The notes: generated by a model from the letters alone, not told the origin. 64,000 nucleotides of DNA from Mycobacterium sp. ENV421 (GCF_002887815.1 NZ_PDHO01000014.1:62001-126000); one strand, 5' to 3'; positions 17,460 through 26,427 are shown, counted from the stretch's first letter. Translations and numbers: made by a program.

Positions 17460-17878
17460 GCCGATTCCCGGTTTGTCGTTGCGCTGGCGGATGGCTTACC
17501 CGGTGCCCTCATATCCGAGGCTCGGAAAGACCACGCGATCCTAGAGAAATCACCTGACCGCTCGACATACGGCAGCGCCATGAGCCCATCGAAAATGACT
17601 GGCGTGAAGGGTGTTCCGCTGGAATTGGTGGGTGTCGTTGGTTGTGTCGGCGCGGCGAACTTGACGGTCACCGTGCGGCTTCGCTTTGGTGCGGCGGGAT
17701 CGCCGTCGAGCACTTCGACCTGCCACATCGGTAAACCAGTGTCGCGATCTCTCGCCTGCACGCGGTTCTCGCCGGAGGACTTGTCGAAGTCGATCATCGG
17801 CGTCACCTCGGAAACGAGGAACGCGCCGAGTGAGAACACCTGGTCGTGGCCGATCTGGAGCCATTTGGGGATGGACAT
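17456..17878 (-). CDS. pra: Pra-like activator of replication, integration and excision
   Basis: 140 residues resembling, from memory, the family named plasmid replication, integration and excision activator: DVF-type start region (IGHDQVFSLGAFLVSEV), DKDTGLP-type motif (ARDRDTGLPMWQVEVLD), TVTVKFAAP and GTPFTPVIFDGLMALPYV. In pSAM2, Pra switches on the rep-xis-int operon. Here it is first in the pra-tra-orf-xis-int operon and lies behind an operator that matches the one at the korSA promoter. The family assignment is from recall of sequence pattern. Confidence 0.72.
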   Translation of the reverse strand: MSIPKWLQIGHDQVFSLGAFLVSEVTPMIDFDKSSGENRVQARDRDTGLPMWQVEVLDGDPAAPKRSRTVTVKFAAPTQPTTPTNSSGTPFTPVIFDGLMALPYVERSGDFSRIAWSFRASDMRAPGKPSASATTNRESA

Positions 17879-17920
17879 TGCTGAACCTTTCGAGTGGATT
17901 GAACTAGATATCTATTCAAC

Positions 17921-17932
17921 CTAGTCGTCTAG
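17921..17932. promoter_or_regulatory. KorSA-type operator at the pra promoter
   Basis: CTAGTCGTCTAG is the exact reverse complement of 18781-18792 in the korSA/pif promoter. It lies 43 bases upstream of the pra start. Next to it is a 10-bp palindrome, TAGATATCTA (17905-17914). Confidence 0.7.
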
Positions 17933-17978
17933 AGGAGTTAGTCAAGCGTTGAGCGCGATATTGGTCGCGTTCGTGGAT

Positions 17979-18758
17979 TTAGCGTGCGGAGAAGTCGTAT
18001 TCGAGCAGGTAGGCAGATGCGACCTTCACGGTGTCGCATACTTCGACAGCAACGTCGTTGGTGTCGTAGGCCGTCCGAACCACTGTCAGGACGGGCACCC
18101 CGGCTGGGAGTTGCAGGGCGCGACGTTCTTCAGGGGTGGGCATCCGGGCGCCGACTTCCTCGGTGAAGCGAGAAAGGGTGTGGCCGGCCTCTTCGAGTCG
18201 TGCGTAAATGCCGCCAGGGCCGGTGTCGGTCTGTTCGATCTTGGTGCCCTGGGCGAAGGCGGCGGGAATGTACGAGGTTGCAGTCTCGACGGGTCGGCCA
18301 TCGGCGAGGTAACGCCGCGATCGAACGACAACCTCGTCGTCAGGAGTCAAGCGAAGACGTTCAGCAACAGTCGAATTCGGCTTCTCCCGCGTTACAGTGA
18401 TGTTGTCAACCTGTGGAGCATAGCCCGACTTCTCTGCCTCAACGGTGAACGCCGCCTTGCCCCTGGCGCGATGTCGGCGGGCGAATCGATCGGAAGCGAG
18501 CCTATGAATCGGGGGTGTGGGGCGAACGAACACGCCGCGGCCGTGTTGCGTGACTACTAGGCCTTCGCCGCCGAGCACTTGCATTGCCTGCCTGACGGTC
18601 ATGCGTGCCACGCCGAAGTGCTTGATCAACTCGGCCTCGGACGGCAGCCGTTGCCCTGCGTCTAGCTGGCCAGAGCTGATGGCCTCGCGCAGCATGCCGG
18701 CGATCTGCCGATACGGCGGCTTGTCGTCCGACCGATCAATCTGACCAAGTTGTAGCAC
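17979..18758 (-). CDS. korSA: GntR/HutC-family repressor (KorSA-like)
   Basis: 259 residues: N-terminal winged helix (YRQIAGMLREAISSGQLDAG, then FGVARMTVRQAMQVL and HGRGVFV) and a C-terminal UTRA effector domain. GTG start at 18758. In pSAM2, KorSA silences pra so that the element stays integrated. Here the gene is divergent from the Nudix/pif gene and a 17-bp inverted repeat lies between them, the expected autoregulatory site. The same core occurs at pra. Confidence 0.88.
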   Translation of the reverse strand: MLQLGQIDRSDDKPPYRQIAGMLREAISSGQLDAGQRLPSEAELIKHFGVARMTVRQAMQVLGGEGLVVTQHGRGVFVRPTPPIHRLASDRFARRHRARGKAAFTVEAEKSGYAPQVDNITVTREKPNSTVAERLRLTPDDEVVVRSRRYLADGRPVETATSYIPAAFAQGTKIEQTDTGPGGIYARLEEAGHTLSRFTEEVGARMPTPEERRALQLPAGVPVLTVVRTAYDTNDVAVEVCDTVKVASAYLLEYDFSAR

Positions 18759-18780
18759 CTGCGAGCCTTCCCATGCACGT

Positions 18781-18797
18781 CTAGACGACTAGTCTAG
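18781..18797. promoter_or_regulatory. KorSA-type operator in the korSA/pif divergent promoter
   Basis: Inverted repeat CTAGAC-N5-GTCTAG, 17 bp. Its left 12 bases (CTAGACGACTAG) recur in reverse complement at 17921-17932. It lies 22 bases upstream of the korSA start and 55 bases upstream of the Nudix start. Confidence 0.75.
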
Positions 18798-18852
18798 GGA
18801 AACGACACGCCCATGTCAGTACTCGCGTTCAGCCAAGAGGATGGAGTCTCGC

Positions 18853-19281
18853 ATGGCAACCACGCCGAAGCACTCGGTCAGCGTCGCCGGCATCGTGGTC
18901 CGCGACGATGGCAGGGTCCTGGTCATCAGGCGCGATGATAACGGTCGTTGGGAAGCCCCTGGCGGCGTCCTGGAACTCGATGAGTCATTCGAGGCTGGCG
19001 TTCAACGTGAGGTTCTCGAAGAAACCGGACTCGCCGTGACTGTCGAACGGCTCACCGGTGTATACAAAAATCTGTCCTTTGGCATTGTGGCGTTGGTTTA
19101 CCGCTGCCGACCGGCCGGCGGCGAACCGCACGCAACCGAGGAAGCACGTGAAATCCGTTGGATGACAAGGGAAGAGGTTAGTTCTGCGATGACACCGGCA
19201 TTCGGGGTGCGTGTCTTGGATGCCCTGGGTGAGGGAGTCCATTCACGTGCGCATGACGGGGTGAACCTGGTAGGGGGATAG
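18853..19281 (+). CDS. pif: Nudix hydrolase, Pif-like conjugal immunity candidate
   Basis: 142 residues with a complete Nudix box: Gly38, Glu44, then REVLEETGL (52-60). The protein should hydrolyse a nucleoside-diphosphate-linked compound with a divalent metal. In pSAM2 the Nudix protein Pif prevents redundant transfer into cells that already hold the element; the neighbouring KorSA-like gene supports that role here. ATG 18853 is chosen because GGAG sits six bases before it; ATG 18841 is in frame but has a poorer site. It is the only plus-strand gene of the element. Confidence 0.82.
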   Translation: MATTPKHSVSVAGIVVRDDGRVLVIRRDDNGRWEAPGGVLELDESFEAGVQREVLEETGLAVTVERLTGVYKNLSFGIVALVYRCRPAGGEPHATEEAREIRWMTREEVSSAMTPAFGVRVLDALGEGVHSRAHDGVNLVGG

Positions 19282-19293
19282 GCCCGGCGAGAT

Positions 19294-19509
19294 CTATGCG
19301 GATGCCTCGATGCGAACTGTGAGCCCTACGGCCGCCGTCACTTTCGCCAGTGTCGCAACCGAGACATCGTCACCGCGTTCAATCCGGGCAATCGTCGGGC
19401 GAGACACGCCAGCTTCGTGACCGAGCTTTGTCTGAGACCATTTCCGTTCGCGGCGCGCATCGCGAACGGCACGACCAACTCCACCGAGGCTCTCCGTCGA
19501 TGCGGTCAC
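19294..19509 (-). CDS. Small XRE/HipB-like HTH protein at the end of the hsd operon
   Basis: 71 residues, essentially one helix-turn-helix (WSQTKLGHEAGVSRPTIARIERG). GTG start overlaps the hsdR stop by 4 bp (GTGA), so it is co-translated with the restriction operon. No HipA or other toxin is beside it. It could be a controller protein for the restriction genes or an orphan antitoxin. Its operon position favours control of hsdMSR; a palindrome lies upstream of hsdM. Confidence 0.82.
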   Translation of the reverse strand: MTASTESLGGVGRAVRDARRERKWSQTKLGHEAGVSRPTIARIERGDDVSVATLAKVTAAVGLTVRIEASA

Positions 19510-22500
19510 GGTGCCTCCTGGGACGTACCGCCGGCCTTTGCCAAAGCTCTGGAGTTGTATTGGGCGTGAAGCGCATCCGCGGCGATATTCGAGATCTGCT
19601 CGAGGAACGCCGGGTCGGTCATGTAGGACTGGATCTCCTGCGATTCGCTCACTGTCTTCAGCACGGCGATCCCCACGGCCCCGCTGAACCCGTCGGATGC
19701 TTTCAGCTGCGCCACGGTGTTGTTCTTCGCCATCGCTACCGCCTCTTCGTTCGCGTCGAGGAATCCCCAGAAGGTCGTGATGAACCCGGCGACGCTTGCC
19801 GGGTTCACGTCAACGCCCTTGGCCCGGAACATCTCGTTCACCTTGTCGATCGCCTCACCGAGAGGCCCTCGCTTGGGTGTCCCGGAGCCTTTTCGCTCTC
19901 CGTCGAAGTCCGGAAGTCGGATGCCGTCGCTGCTCCCCTCGCTCAGCGAGTGGCTTTCGTTTATCGCGGACGGCACAAGCTTCACGCCCGAGAGCTGCAC
20001 ACCTTCGAGGTAGCTGTCGTCGTGGTCGTTGCCGTCTAGGCGCAGGTTTCGTCCCAGCAGCGTCGCGAGTATTGCTCTGCGGTGCAGGTCGGGGTCTTGG
20101 TAATCAACGATCTGACTAAGGAACTGCCAGGCGTTACGGTATCCGAGCACGTCGGCACGGAAGCTCACCAACTCTTCGCGTCGAGCTTTGTCCTTCTTCA
20201 GCACCGCCTGCCTCAGCTGTCCCGTCCATCGGTTCTTGATGGGCGAGAGCGCCTTTGCGATCGCTTCTCCGCCGGCATCCTGAAGGTAGGCATCGGCGAC
20301 CGCCTTGAGTTCGTCACCGGTGTAGAACCAGGCAACGTCGAGACGATCGGCAAGAGTGTAGAGAGCGTTCGGGTCAACATCTCCCTCGACGTGCGCGTCC
20401 GAATAATAGAGCTTGAAGTCCTCTTCGATGCTGGCAGGGGAATTACGGAAGTCGACGACCATCGGCGCAGTCTTGCCAGGGTACATACGGTTCAGCCGTG
20501 AGAGGGTCTGTACTGTGGCGACGCCGGAGAGCTTTTTGTCCACGTACATCGCCACGAGCCGGGGTTCGTCGAAGCCGGTCTGGAACTTATTCGCAGCGAT
20601 GAGGACACGGAAAACTCCTTCCTCGCGGAATGCCCGGGCGACGTCGCTTCGGCCGTTGAGCGAGACCTCGGTGACGGATTCCGCGATGTCTTCATCCGTA
20701 AGCGAGCCCGAGAAGGCGACCAACGTCCTCATGTCGGTGTAACCCCGCTCGTCGAGGTAAGCATTCATCTTTTTTGACCAGCTCAGCGCCTCCATGCGCG
20801 AACTCGTGACGACCATCGCCTTCGCCTCGCCGCCGAGCAAGTGCATGACATTCCGGCGGAAGTGTTCGATGACGACTCGGACCTTCTGGGCAATAGCCGT
20901 CGGATGGAGGCGGGCGTAACGCACGATGGCGGTGACCGCCTCGCCGGTATCGACCTGTATCTCGGTTTCGGACCCATCGCCTTCCACCGCGTTCTTCACC
21001 CGGAGGAACATGTCGTACGTGGAGTAGTTGGTGAGCACGTCGAGGATGAAGCCCTCCTCTATGGCCTGCGCCATCGTGTACGTGTCGAAGGCTTCCCAGC
21101 GGCCGTCGCGCTCGGCGCCGAACAGTCGCAGAGTCTTCGCCTTCGGGGTGGCGGTGAGCGCCACGAAGGTGATGTTGCTGGATGCGGCGATCGCCGAGTC
21201 CTTCGCCAGCAGTAGGTCATCAGCGCTGATGTCTTCGTCGTCCGGATCGAGGTCGACATCGACCAGGAGCTCCTTCAGCTTCTTCGCTGCGGAACCTGAC
21301 TGCGAGGAGTGCGCCTCATCAGCGATCACCGCCCAGCGCCGGCCGCGCAGTTCCTCGGTGTCCTCGATCAGCTTCATGACCTCCGGGAACGTCTGCAGGG
21401 TGCAGGTGATGATGTGGTCACCCTCGACGAGTGCCTTCTTCAGCTGGGGTGACTTCGCCCCCGACTTCTCCCCGACGCTGACGACCAAGCCCTTGCTGGA
21501 CTGCACCAGGTGCATGTCGTGGCGGATGTTCTCATCAAGCACATTGCGGTCGGTGACGACGATGACCGAGTCGAACGTCGACTGCGAGTCCGCGCTCATG
21601 TGCCGGATCAGCCGGTGACTCAACCATGCAATTGTCTTCGTCTTGCCGGAGCCGGCCGAGTGCCAGACCAGGTAGCGCTTTCCAGTCCCGTTCGCCTCGA
21701 TGTCGCCGACGACGCGTTCGACCGCGCGCAGCTGGTGGAAGCGCGGGAAAACCAGCCGGCCGTCCTTCTTGCCGGACTTGCTCGGCTCGAACAGCGCGAA
21801 GTCCTTCAGGATGCGCATGAATGTCGGGCGGGCGAGGATCTTGCGCCACAGGTAGTTCGTCGACGACCCGGTGCCCGACGGCGGATTGCCCTCATGGCCT
21901 TCGCTGCCCTGGTTGAAGGGCAGGAACACCGTGTCCTCGCCCTCCAGCTTCGTGGTCATGTAGACGAGGTCGTTCGACACCGCGAAGTGCACCAAGGCAC
22001 GGCCGGGCGCGAGCAGTGCCCGGTTCTTCCCGGGCCGGCGGTCCTCCTTGTACTGGCGGATCGCGTGATTGACCGTCTGGGTGTTGTCGGTCTTCAGCTC
22101 CAGCGTCACGACCGGCAGGCCGTTCGCGAGGAGCACTACGTCGATGGTCTCGTTGGTCGCGGTGTCGAAACGCACCTGCCGCAAGACGCGTAGTCGCACC
22201 GAGTCGGCAGCCTCTATCACCTCGGTGAGGTTGGGGTTGGCGGGCGGGAACTCCATCATCGGCCCGAACTTCGCGGCGGGGCGACCGACTTGGGCGTAGG
22301 TGAAGCCCTTGCGCAGCACGCCGAGCAGACCGCCGACGGGGTGGCCCGTGGTGGCGTCCATCTTCGTCTGCTTGGCCAGCTCTTTGGTTATGTGCTGCAG
22401 TAGGTTCCGCTCGGCTGCCGTCTTCTGTTCGTCGACAAGGTCTGCAGGTATGGCCTTCTCGTACTCGTCGGGGTACTGGGTTGCGAGCCAGTGCAGAACA

Positions 22501-22634
22501 TCGGCGGGGATCATCGCCAGGCCGATGTCCCAACCCGTCGGCCTGCCCTCGTTCTCGTACAGCCATCCGCGCTCCGAGAGCTCCGCGCAGAGGTTGCGCT
22601 CGAACTCCGACTCCATCAGCTGCGCATCGCCCAT
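19506..22634 (-). CDS. hsdR: Type I restriction enzyme, R subunit
   Basis: Motor and nuclease of a type I restriction-modification system. About 1042 residues. The N-terminal nuclease has the D-ExK pattern (Asp166, Glu180-Leu-Lys182). Superfamily-2 translocase motifs follow: Walker A SAGSGKT (327-333) and DEAH (440-443). A helical C-terminus assembles with HsdM/HsdS. GTG 22637 and ATG 22634 are adjacent; the ATG (TGATG, sharing a base with the hsdS stop) is preferred. Intact length suggests an active enzyme. (Residue numbers count from the GTG.). Confidence 0.95.
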   Translation of the reverse strand: MGDAQLMESEFERNLCAELSERGWLYENEGRPTGWDIGLAMIPADVLHWLATQYPDEYEKAIPADLVDEQKTAAERNLLQHITKELAKQTKMDATTGHPVGGLLGVLRKGFTYAQVGRPAAKFGPMMEFPPANPNLTEVIEAADSVRLRVLRQVRFDTATNETIDVVLLANGLPVVTLELKTDNTQTVNHAIRQYKEDRRPGKNRALLAPGRALVHFAVSNDLVYMTTKLEGEDTVFLPFNQGSEGHEGNPPSGTGSSTNYLWRKILARPTFMRILKDFALFEPSKSGKKDGRLVFPRFHQLRAVERVVGDIEANGTGKRYLVWHSAGSGKTKTIAWLSHRLIRHMSADSQSTFDSVIVVTDRNVLDENIRHDMHLVQSSKGLVVSVGEKSGAKSPQLKKALVEGDHIITCTLQTFPEVMKLIEDTEELRGRRWAVIADEAHSSQSGSAAKKLKELLVDVDLDPDDEDISADDLLLAKDSAIAASSNITFVALTATPKAKTLRLFGAERDGRWEAFDTYTMAQAIEEGFILDVLTNYSTYDMFLRVKNAVEGDGSETEIQVDTGEAVTAIVRYARLHPTAIAQKVRVVIEHFRRNVMHLLGGEAKAMVVTSSRMEALSWSKKMNAYLDERGYTDMRTLVAFSGSLTDEDIAESVTEVSLNGRSDVARAFREEGVFRVLIAANKFQTGFDEPRLVAMYVDKKLSGVATVQTLSRLNRMYPGKTAPMVVDFRNSPASIEEDFKLYYSDAHVEGDVDPNALYTLADRLDVAWFYTGDELKAVADAYLQDAGGEAIAKALSPIKNRWTGQLRQAVLKKDKARREELVSFRADVLGYRNAWQFLSQIVDYQDPDLHRRAILATLLGRNLRLDGNDHDDSYLEGVQLSGVKLVPSAINESHSLSEGSSDGIRLPDFDGERKGSGTPKRGPLGEAIDKVNEMFRAKGVDVNPASVAGFITTFWGFLDANEEAVAMAKNNTVAQLKASDGFSGAVGIAVLKTVSESQEIQSYMTDPAFLEQISNIAADALHAQYNSRALAKAGGTSQEAP

Positions 22635-23854
22635 CACGCGACCTGATTCCGGCCGGTGACGACGTCGGTGATGAGTGCTGCGCGGCGCTCCAGGAGCAGC
22701 GCCTTGAGGTCAGCGACCCTCGCGAGCATGGCGTCGACTTGGGCCGTCGCTTCGTCCAGCTGATCCGCAATCTTGATCTGCTCGTCGAGGTCGAGATCCG
22801 GAATCGGAAGCTCACGAGCTTTCTCTGACGATAGCGCGGGAATCGTTGCACCATCGACCATCACATCGATCAGCCCGGCCGAGTAATGGCCCTTGACACA
22901 GTAGTCAAGAAAGCGCCCGTCAGCATCACCCTGCGGGCGTACGCGGATCACGTGGTTCTGAAACCCCCATCCAGGCATGTCCGCCTCCAGCACGACGCTT
23001 CTCCCGTAACCGGCTCCGCCTTCGACAATCAACACGTCGTCGGTCCGCAGGTCATACTTCGCGAGCTCGTCGGCTGTCATCCACATGCGCTGGTCGTCGA
23101 GTTCGAGGCCGTGGTGCTGGATTGAAGCTGCGCGAACATAATTCACGAAGCTCTCGTCGTCCTGCTGTTGGGAACCCTGCACGGTCTTGCCGAGGGAGAT
23201 GTCGGCTCGGAACTTCAAGCGCGTGAAGACGCCGTCGCGATCGACTGTTTCACGTTGGATGACGCCCGCCTTCCGCTCACGAAGCGACGCAACTAGTTCA
23301 TTCATCCGGCTGAGCATTGCGTCGATTTCACGGGTCTCGCGGTCAAGGTAGTCCGCGATGCGCGTTTGTTCGACCAGCGACGGCAACGGCACTGGAGTTG
23401 CATCCAGCACCGTCTTCGTAACGCGTTGAGCGTTTGGGCGCACGCCCGTGGCGATAGCCGCGAAGTAGCCGACATACCGCGGACTACGGAAGAGGTGGTG
23501 TACGTAACGGGGCTCAAAACTATCGGATATGTGGAAAACCTTGTAGTCAGGACTGATGTGCCCGGTCAGCGACGATACGCCAATGCCTCCATGATTTAGC
23601 CACATCATATTCGCGGCAAGCTGTTTAGGTCGAACTACACGATACTTCGAAATGTCAAGCGAGGCTTTCTGGCCGTCCGTCCTGGTGTTGATTTCAACGC
23701 CTCGATACTCGGAGATTGAAAGCAATTTACCGACAGGATTAGATCCGTTTCTCTCGTCACTCTCTCTGAAATGATAGCCAAACTTGGTCACGCCCCAATG
23801 GGACGGAAGCCCGTATATCGGCGAGTGCGAAGAGTTGCCACTAAATTCGCTCAT
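22634..23854 (-). CDS. hsdS: Type I restriction-modification specificity subunit
   Basis: 406 residues that choose the DNA target. Two target-recognition domains alternate with two matching helical conserved regions: VEQTRIADYLDRETREIDAM in the middle and DEQIKIADQLDEATAQVDAM near the C-terminus. It overlaps hsdM by 4 bp (ATGA). The DNA of the first recognition domain (23521-23760) is far less GC-rich than its surroundings, about 49% by hand count, suggesting recent exchange of this domain. Confidence 0.93.
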   Translation of the reverse strand: MSEFSGNSSHSPIYGLPSHWGVTKFGYHFRESDERNGSNPVGKLLSISEYRGVEINTRTDGQKASLDISKYRVVRPKQLAANMMWLNHGGIGVSSLTGHISPDYKVFHISDSFEPRYVHHLFRSPRYVGYFAAIATGVRPNAQRVTKTVLDATPVPLPSLVEQTRIADYLDRETREIDAMLSRMNELVASLRERKAGVIQRETVDRDGVFTRLKFRADISLGKTVQGSQQQDDESFVNYVRAASIQHHGLELDDQRMWMTADELAKYDLRTDDVLIVEGGAGYGRSVVLEADMPGWGFQNHVIRVRPQGDADGRFLDYCVKGHYSAGLIDVMVDGATIPALSSEKARELPIPDLDLDEQIKIADQLDEATAQVDAMLARVADLKALLLERRAALITDVVTGRNQVA

Positions 23855-25791
23855 TCGTTACTCACCGTCGTGAACATCTCGGCGAGCTCACTCATGAGTT
23901 TCTGCACGTCCGCGTCGATTGCCGCAAGAGGCCGGGGCTCTTCGGGCACGTAAAAGATCCGCGTGAAGGGGATGTCCGTGCCGTGCTTAGCCTTGCTCTC
24001 GTCCCACATAGCGTCCGGCGCATACGGCAGTACTTCGTGCTCCATGTGCTCGGTCAGATCCTCGCTTAGCGGCACACGCTCAGTCAGCTTCCAATCACCG
24101 GCGACGACCGGCAGGCCCTTCCGGTCTACCGCGAGCGGTGCGGAGTCATCCTGCACCGCCATCGCCTTCATCGCGGCGTCAACCAAACCAACCGAGGCCT
24201 TCACCCCTGCAACCTTCGCGGCCTCCGGCAACGCCTTCGGAAGATCGTTCCAAGGGGTGCCGTCGAGGGAACGCAGGATCCCGACGTGATCCTCGGTGAA
24301 GTCCCGACGACTGCGCAACGATTCAACGACTGCGTCGCTGTAGCACGTCCCGAACCGTGCCTGCTTGTACACGGGCACGTCCCGGAACCTGAAGTCCTCG
24401 GGAGTCATCACGCGAGAGATCGCTGGGTCAGCCTGATCAAACGCCTTGTACGCCTCCATCAGCGTTTTCCGATGGTTCTTCCCCATCTCGCGGCGCTTGT
24501 CACCCATCGGTTTCCGCATGGAGTCCCACTGGCCCGATCCGTCGATCAGCTGGATCTTGCCCTTTCGGTCAGGATCCTTGTTCGTGTCCAGGATCCAGAC
24601 ATAGGTCGCGATACCGGTGCCGTAGAACATGCTCGTGGGCAGCCCGATGATCGCGTCGATCAGGTCTTCTTCGAGGAGCCACTGACGGATCGAGTTTGGC
24701 CCGTTGTCGCTGTTGAACAGCGGCGACTGGTTCGAGACAACCGCAGCGCGGCCACCCTGACCGTTCTTCGCCGCGGGGCTGAGCTTCGATGCGCAGTGCG
24801 CTAGGAACAACATCTGACCGTCACTGGTACCCGGTAGACCGTGACTGAAGCGCGACCCGTGCACTTTGGCCTGTTCCTTGACCGCCTTCTCGTCTGCCTC
24901 CCAGTCGTTACCGAACGGCGGATTGGAGAGCACGTAGTCGAAGGTCTGATCCGCGTACAGATCCTCGATGAGGGTGTTGCCCTGCTTGATCGCGTCCGGT
25001 CGGCCGCCCTGGATCAGCAGGTCGGCTTTGCCGAGCGCGAACGCCGACGGCATGAGTTCTTGCCCGTAGAGCGTGACGTCGATCTTTCCGTTCATCCGCT
25101 TGAGCGCGTCCTGCGCGACAAGCAGCATGCCGCCGGAGCCGGCGGTCGGGTCATAGATTGAGCGCAAGGCACTCTCGCCCGCGAGGCCATCGTCGTCGTT
25201 GGTGATCAAGATGTCCACCATGAGCTTGATCGCATCGCGCGGGGTGTAGAAGTTGCCCGCGGCCTTCCCCTTCTTGTTGAAGGCCCGGTACATCACGTCC
25301 TCGAAGACATCGCCCATCGCGGTGTTGGCGAGTTCCTTCGGCGACAGGTCGAGCTTCGAGAAGTGCTTCACCACGGAGTGGAGGCGGTTGGCGTCGGCGA
25401 GAACCTTCGCGCGGCGGTTGAACTCGAAGGAGGTCCAGATGTCGGCGATGTTGTTGGAGAAGCCGTCGATGTAGCTCTGCAGGGACTTGTGCACGTTGTC
25501 GTCGACCGATGCGATCGTGGCGAGGTCGAGCGGTGAGACGTTGTAGAAGCTCAGCCCGAACTTGTCCTTCACCGCGATGTCGATCAGATGTGGCGGCATC
25601 CCGGCAAGTGAGGCGACGAACGCAGTCACCTCTTGCTTAGTGTCCCCGAGCATGCACTCCAGCCGGCGGAGCACCGTGAACGGGAGGATGTAGTCGCCGT
25701 AGTCCTCCTCGTCGACTATGTGTCGGAGGTACTTGTCGGCGGTGTCCCACACGATCCGTGCGGTCGTCCCGTTGTTTGCTGCGTCAGCCAA
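23851..25791 (-). CDS. hsdM: Type I restriction-modification methyltransferase subunit
   Basis: N6-adenine DNA methyltransferase, 646 residues. A helical HsdM N-domain is followed by the SAM motif DPTAGSGG (214-221) and catalytic NPPF (290-293). The length is longer than the classic EcoKI subunit but normal for this branch. TTG start at 25791, with GAGGG upstream. First gene of the hsdM-hsdS-hsdR-HTH operon, all with short overlaps. Confidence 0.94.
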   Translation of the reverse strand: MADAANNGTTARIVWDTADKYLRHIVDEEDYGDYILPFTVLRRLECMLGDTKQEVTAFVASLAGMPPHLIDIAVKDKFGLSFYNVSPLDLATIASVDDNVHKSLQSYIDGFSNNIADIWTSFEFNRRAKVLADANRLHSVVKHFSKLDLSPKELANTAMGDVFEDVMYRAFNKKGKAAGNFYTPRDAIKLMVDILITNDDDGLAGESALRSIYDPTAGSGGMLLVAQDALKRMNGKIDVTLYGQELMPSAFALGKADLLIQGGRPDAIKQGNTLIEDLYADQTFDYVLSNPPFGNDWEADEKAVKEQAKVHGSRFSHGLPGTSDGQMLFLAHCASKLSPAAKNGQGGRAAVVSNQSPLFNSDNGPNSIRQWLLEEDLIDAIIGLPTSMFYGTGIATYVWILDTNKDPDRKGKIQLIDGSGQWDSMRKPMGDKRREMGKNHRKTLMEAYKAFDQADPAISRVMTPEDFRFRDVPVYKQARFGTCYSDAVVESLRSRRDFTEDHVGILRSLDGTPWNDLPKALPEAAKVAGVKASVGLVDAAMKAMAVQDDSAPLAVDRKGLPVVAGDWKLTERVPLSEDLTEHMEHEVLPYAPDAMWDESKAKHGTDIPFTRIFYVPEEPRPLAAIDADVQKLMSELAEMFTTVSNE

Positions 25792-25827
25792 TGTGTTGCC
25801 CTCGATCGGTCCCGGTCACCCGTGAGA

Positions 25828-25847
25828 ATGTATCGGAAACGTTACAT
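25828..25847. promoter_or_regulatory. Inverted repeat upstream of hsdM
   Basis: ATGTATCG (25828-25835) and CGTTACAT (25840-25847), 4-base spacer, one mismatch in eight. It is centred about 46 bases upstream of the hsdM start. Candidate operator for the small HTH protein at the end of the operon. The rest of 25792-25938 shows nothing further. Confidence 0.45.
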
Positions 25848-25938
25848 CGAAGTTGGGCATTCGAAGAGATTCCAAGGCTGTATGTCGCGAAGCGGTGACT
25901 ACGGCGAGGCGAGTCGTCGGGCGGGGACAATCACCAGT

Positions 25939-26427
25939 TCAGGTGTCTAGTACCAGTTTCGCTCCGGTGCGACGCATCATCTCGAACGGGTCCATATACG
26001 TGGCGCCGATCGCAGCGCAGGCGTCGGGAATCTTCACCCGCTTCCGCGAGTTGGGTTCCGGCAATTCGTGGGTCACCAGTACATGGTTGTGGCCGCGTGC
26101 GTGGGCCACCAGTTGGTAGTCGGCGTGGTTGCCAGTGAATGCCGCAAGTGCGGCAGGGGTGAACGGGCGAGATGCCGCCCAAGTCGTGAGTGCGGCGAAA
26201 TGTGCTGTCGTGGCCTGATCAATCCGTTGGAAGAAGGCACTGTTCGCCTTCGCCCACTTCGCCAGTTCATCGTTGCCGTCAACCAACTCCTTGCGGACGG
26301 CCTCGATGCTGCCCACCGCCCCGGCGGCATGAGCACCTTCAAGCCACTCCCAGAACCCTGGAGCGATGTCGAAGGCGTAGTAGCGATTCTTCGCGTCGAT
26401 GAGAACATTCGCATCAACGAGGTACAT
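25939..26427 (-). CDS. PIN-domain protein (DUF4411), probable RNase toxin
   Basis: About 162 residues. The N-terminus YLVDANVLIDAKNRYYAFD has the first PIN acidic residue, later acidic residues lie in VRKELVDGNDE and GNHADYQLVA, and the tail RKRVKIPDACAAIGATYMDPF is characteristic of DUF4411. PIN domains cut RNA in VapC-type toxins. ATG 26427 shares a base with the stop of the upstream XRE-ImmA gene (TGATG); a TTG codon just before it is the alternative. The coupled arrangement points to a toxin-antitoxin-like pair. Confidence 0.85.
   Translation of the reverse strand: MYLVDANVLIDAKNRYYAFDIAPGFWEWLEGAHAAGAVGSIEAVRKELVDGNDELAKWAKANSAFFQRIDQATTAHFAALTTWAASRPFTPAALAAFTGNHADYQLVAHARGHNHVLVTHELPEPNSRKRVKIPDACAAIGATYMDPFEMMRRTGAKLVLDT

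Noticed and set aside
19294..19509. HipAB toxin-antitoxin system
   Set aside because: Only a HipB-like HTH is present; the neighbour on one side is hsdR and on the other the Nudix gene, with no HipA kinase.
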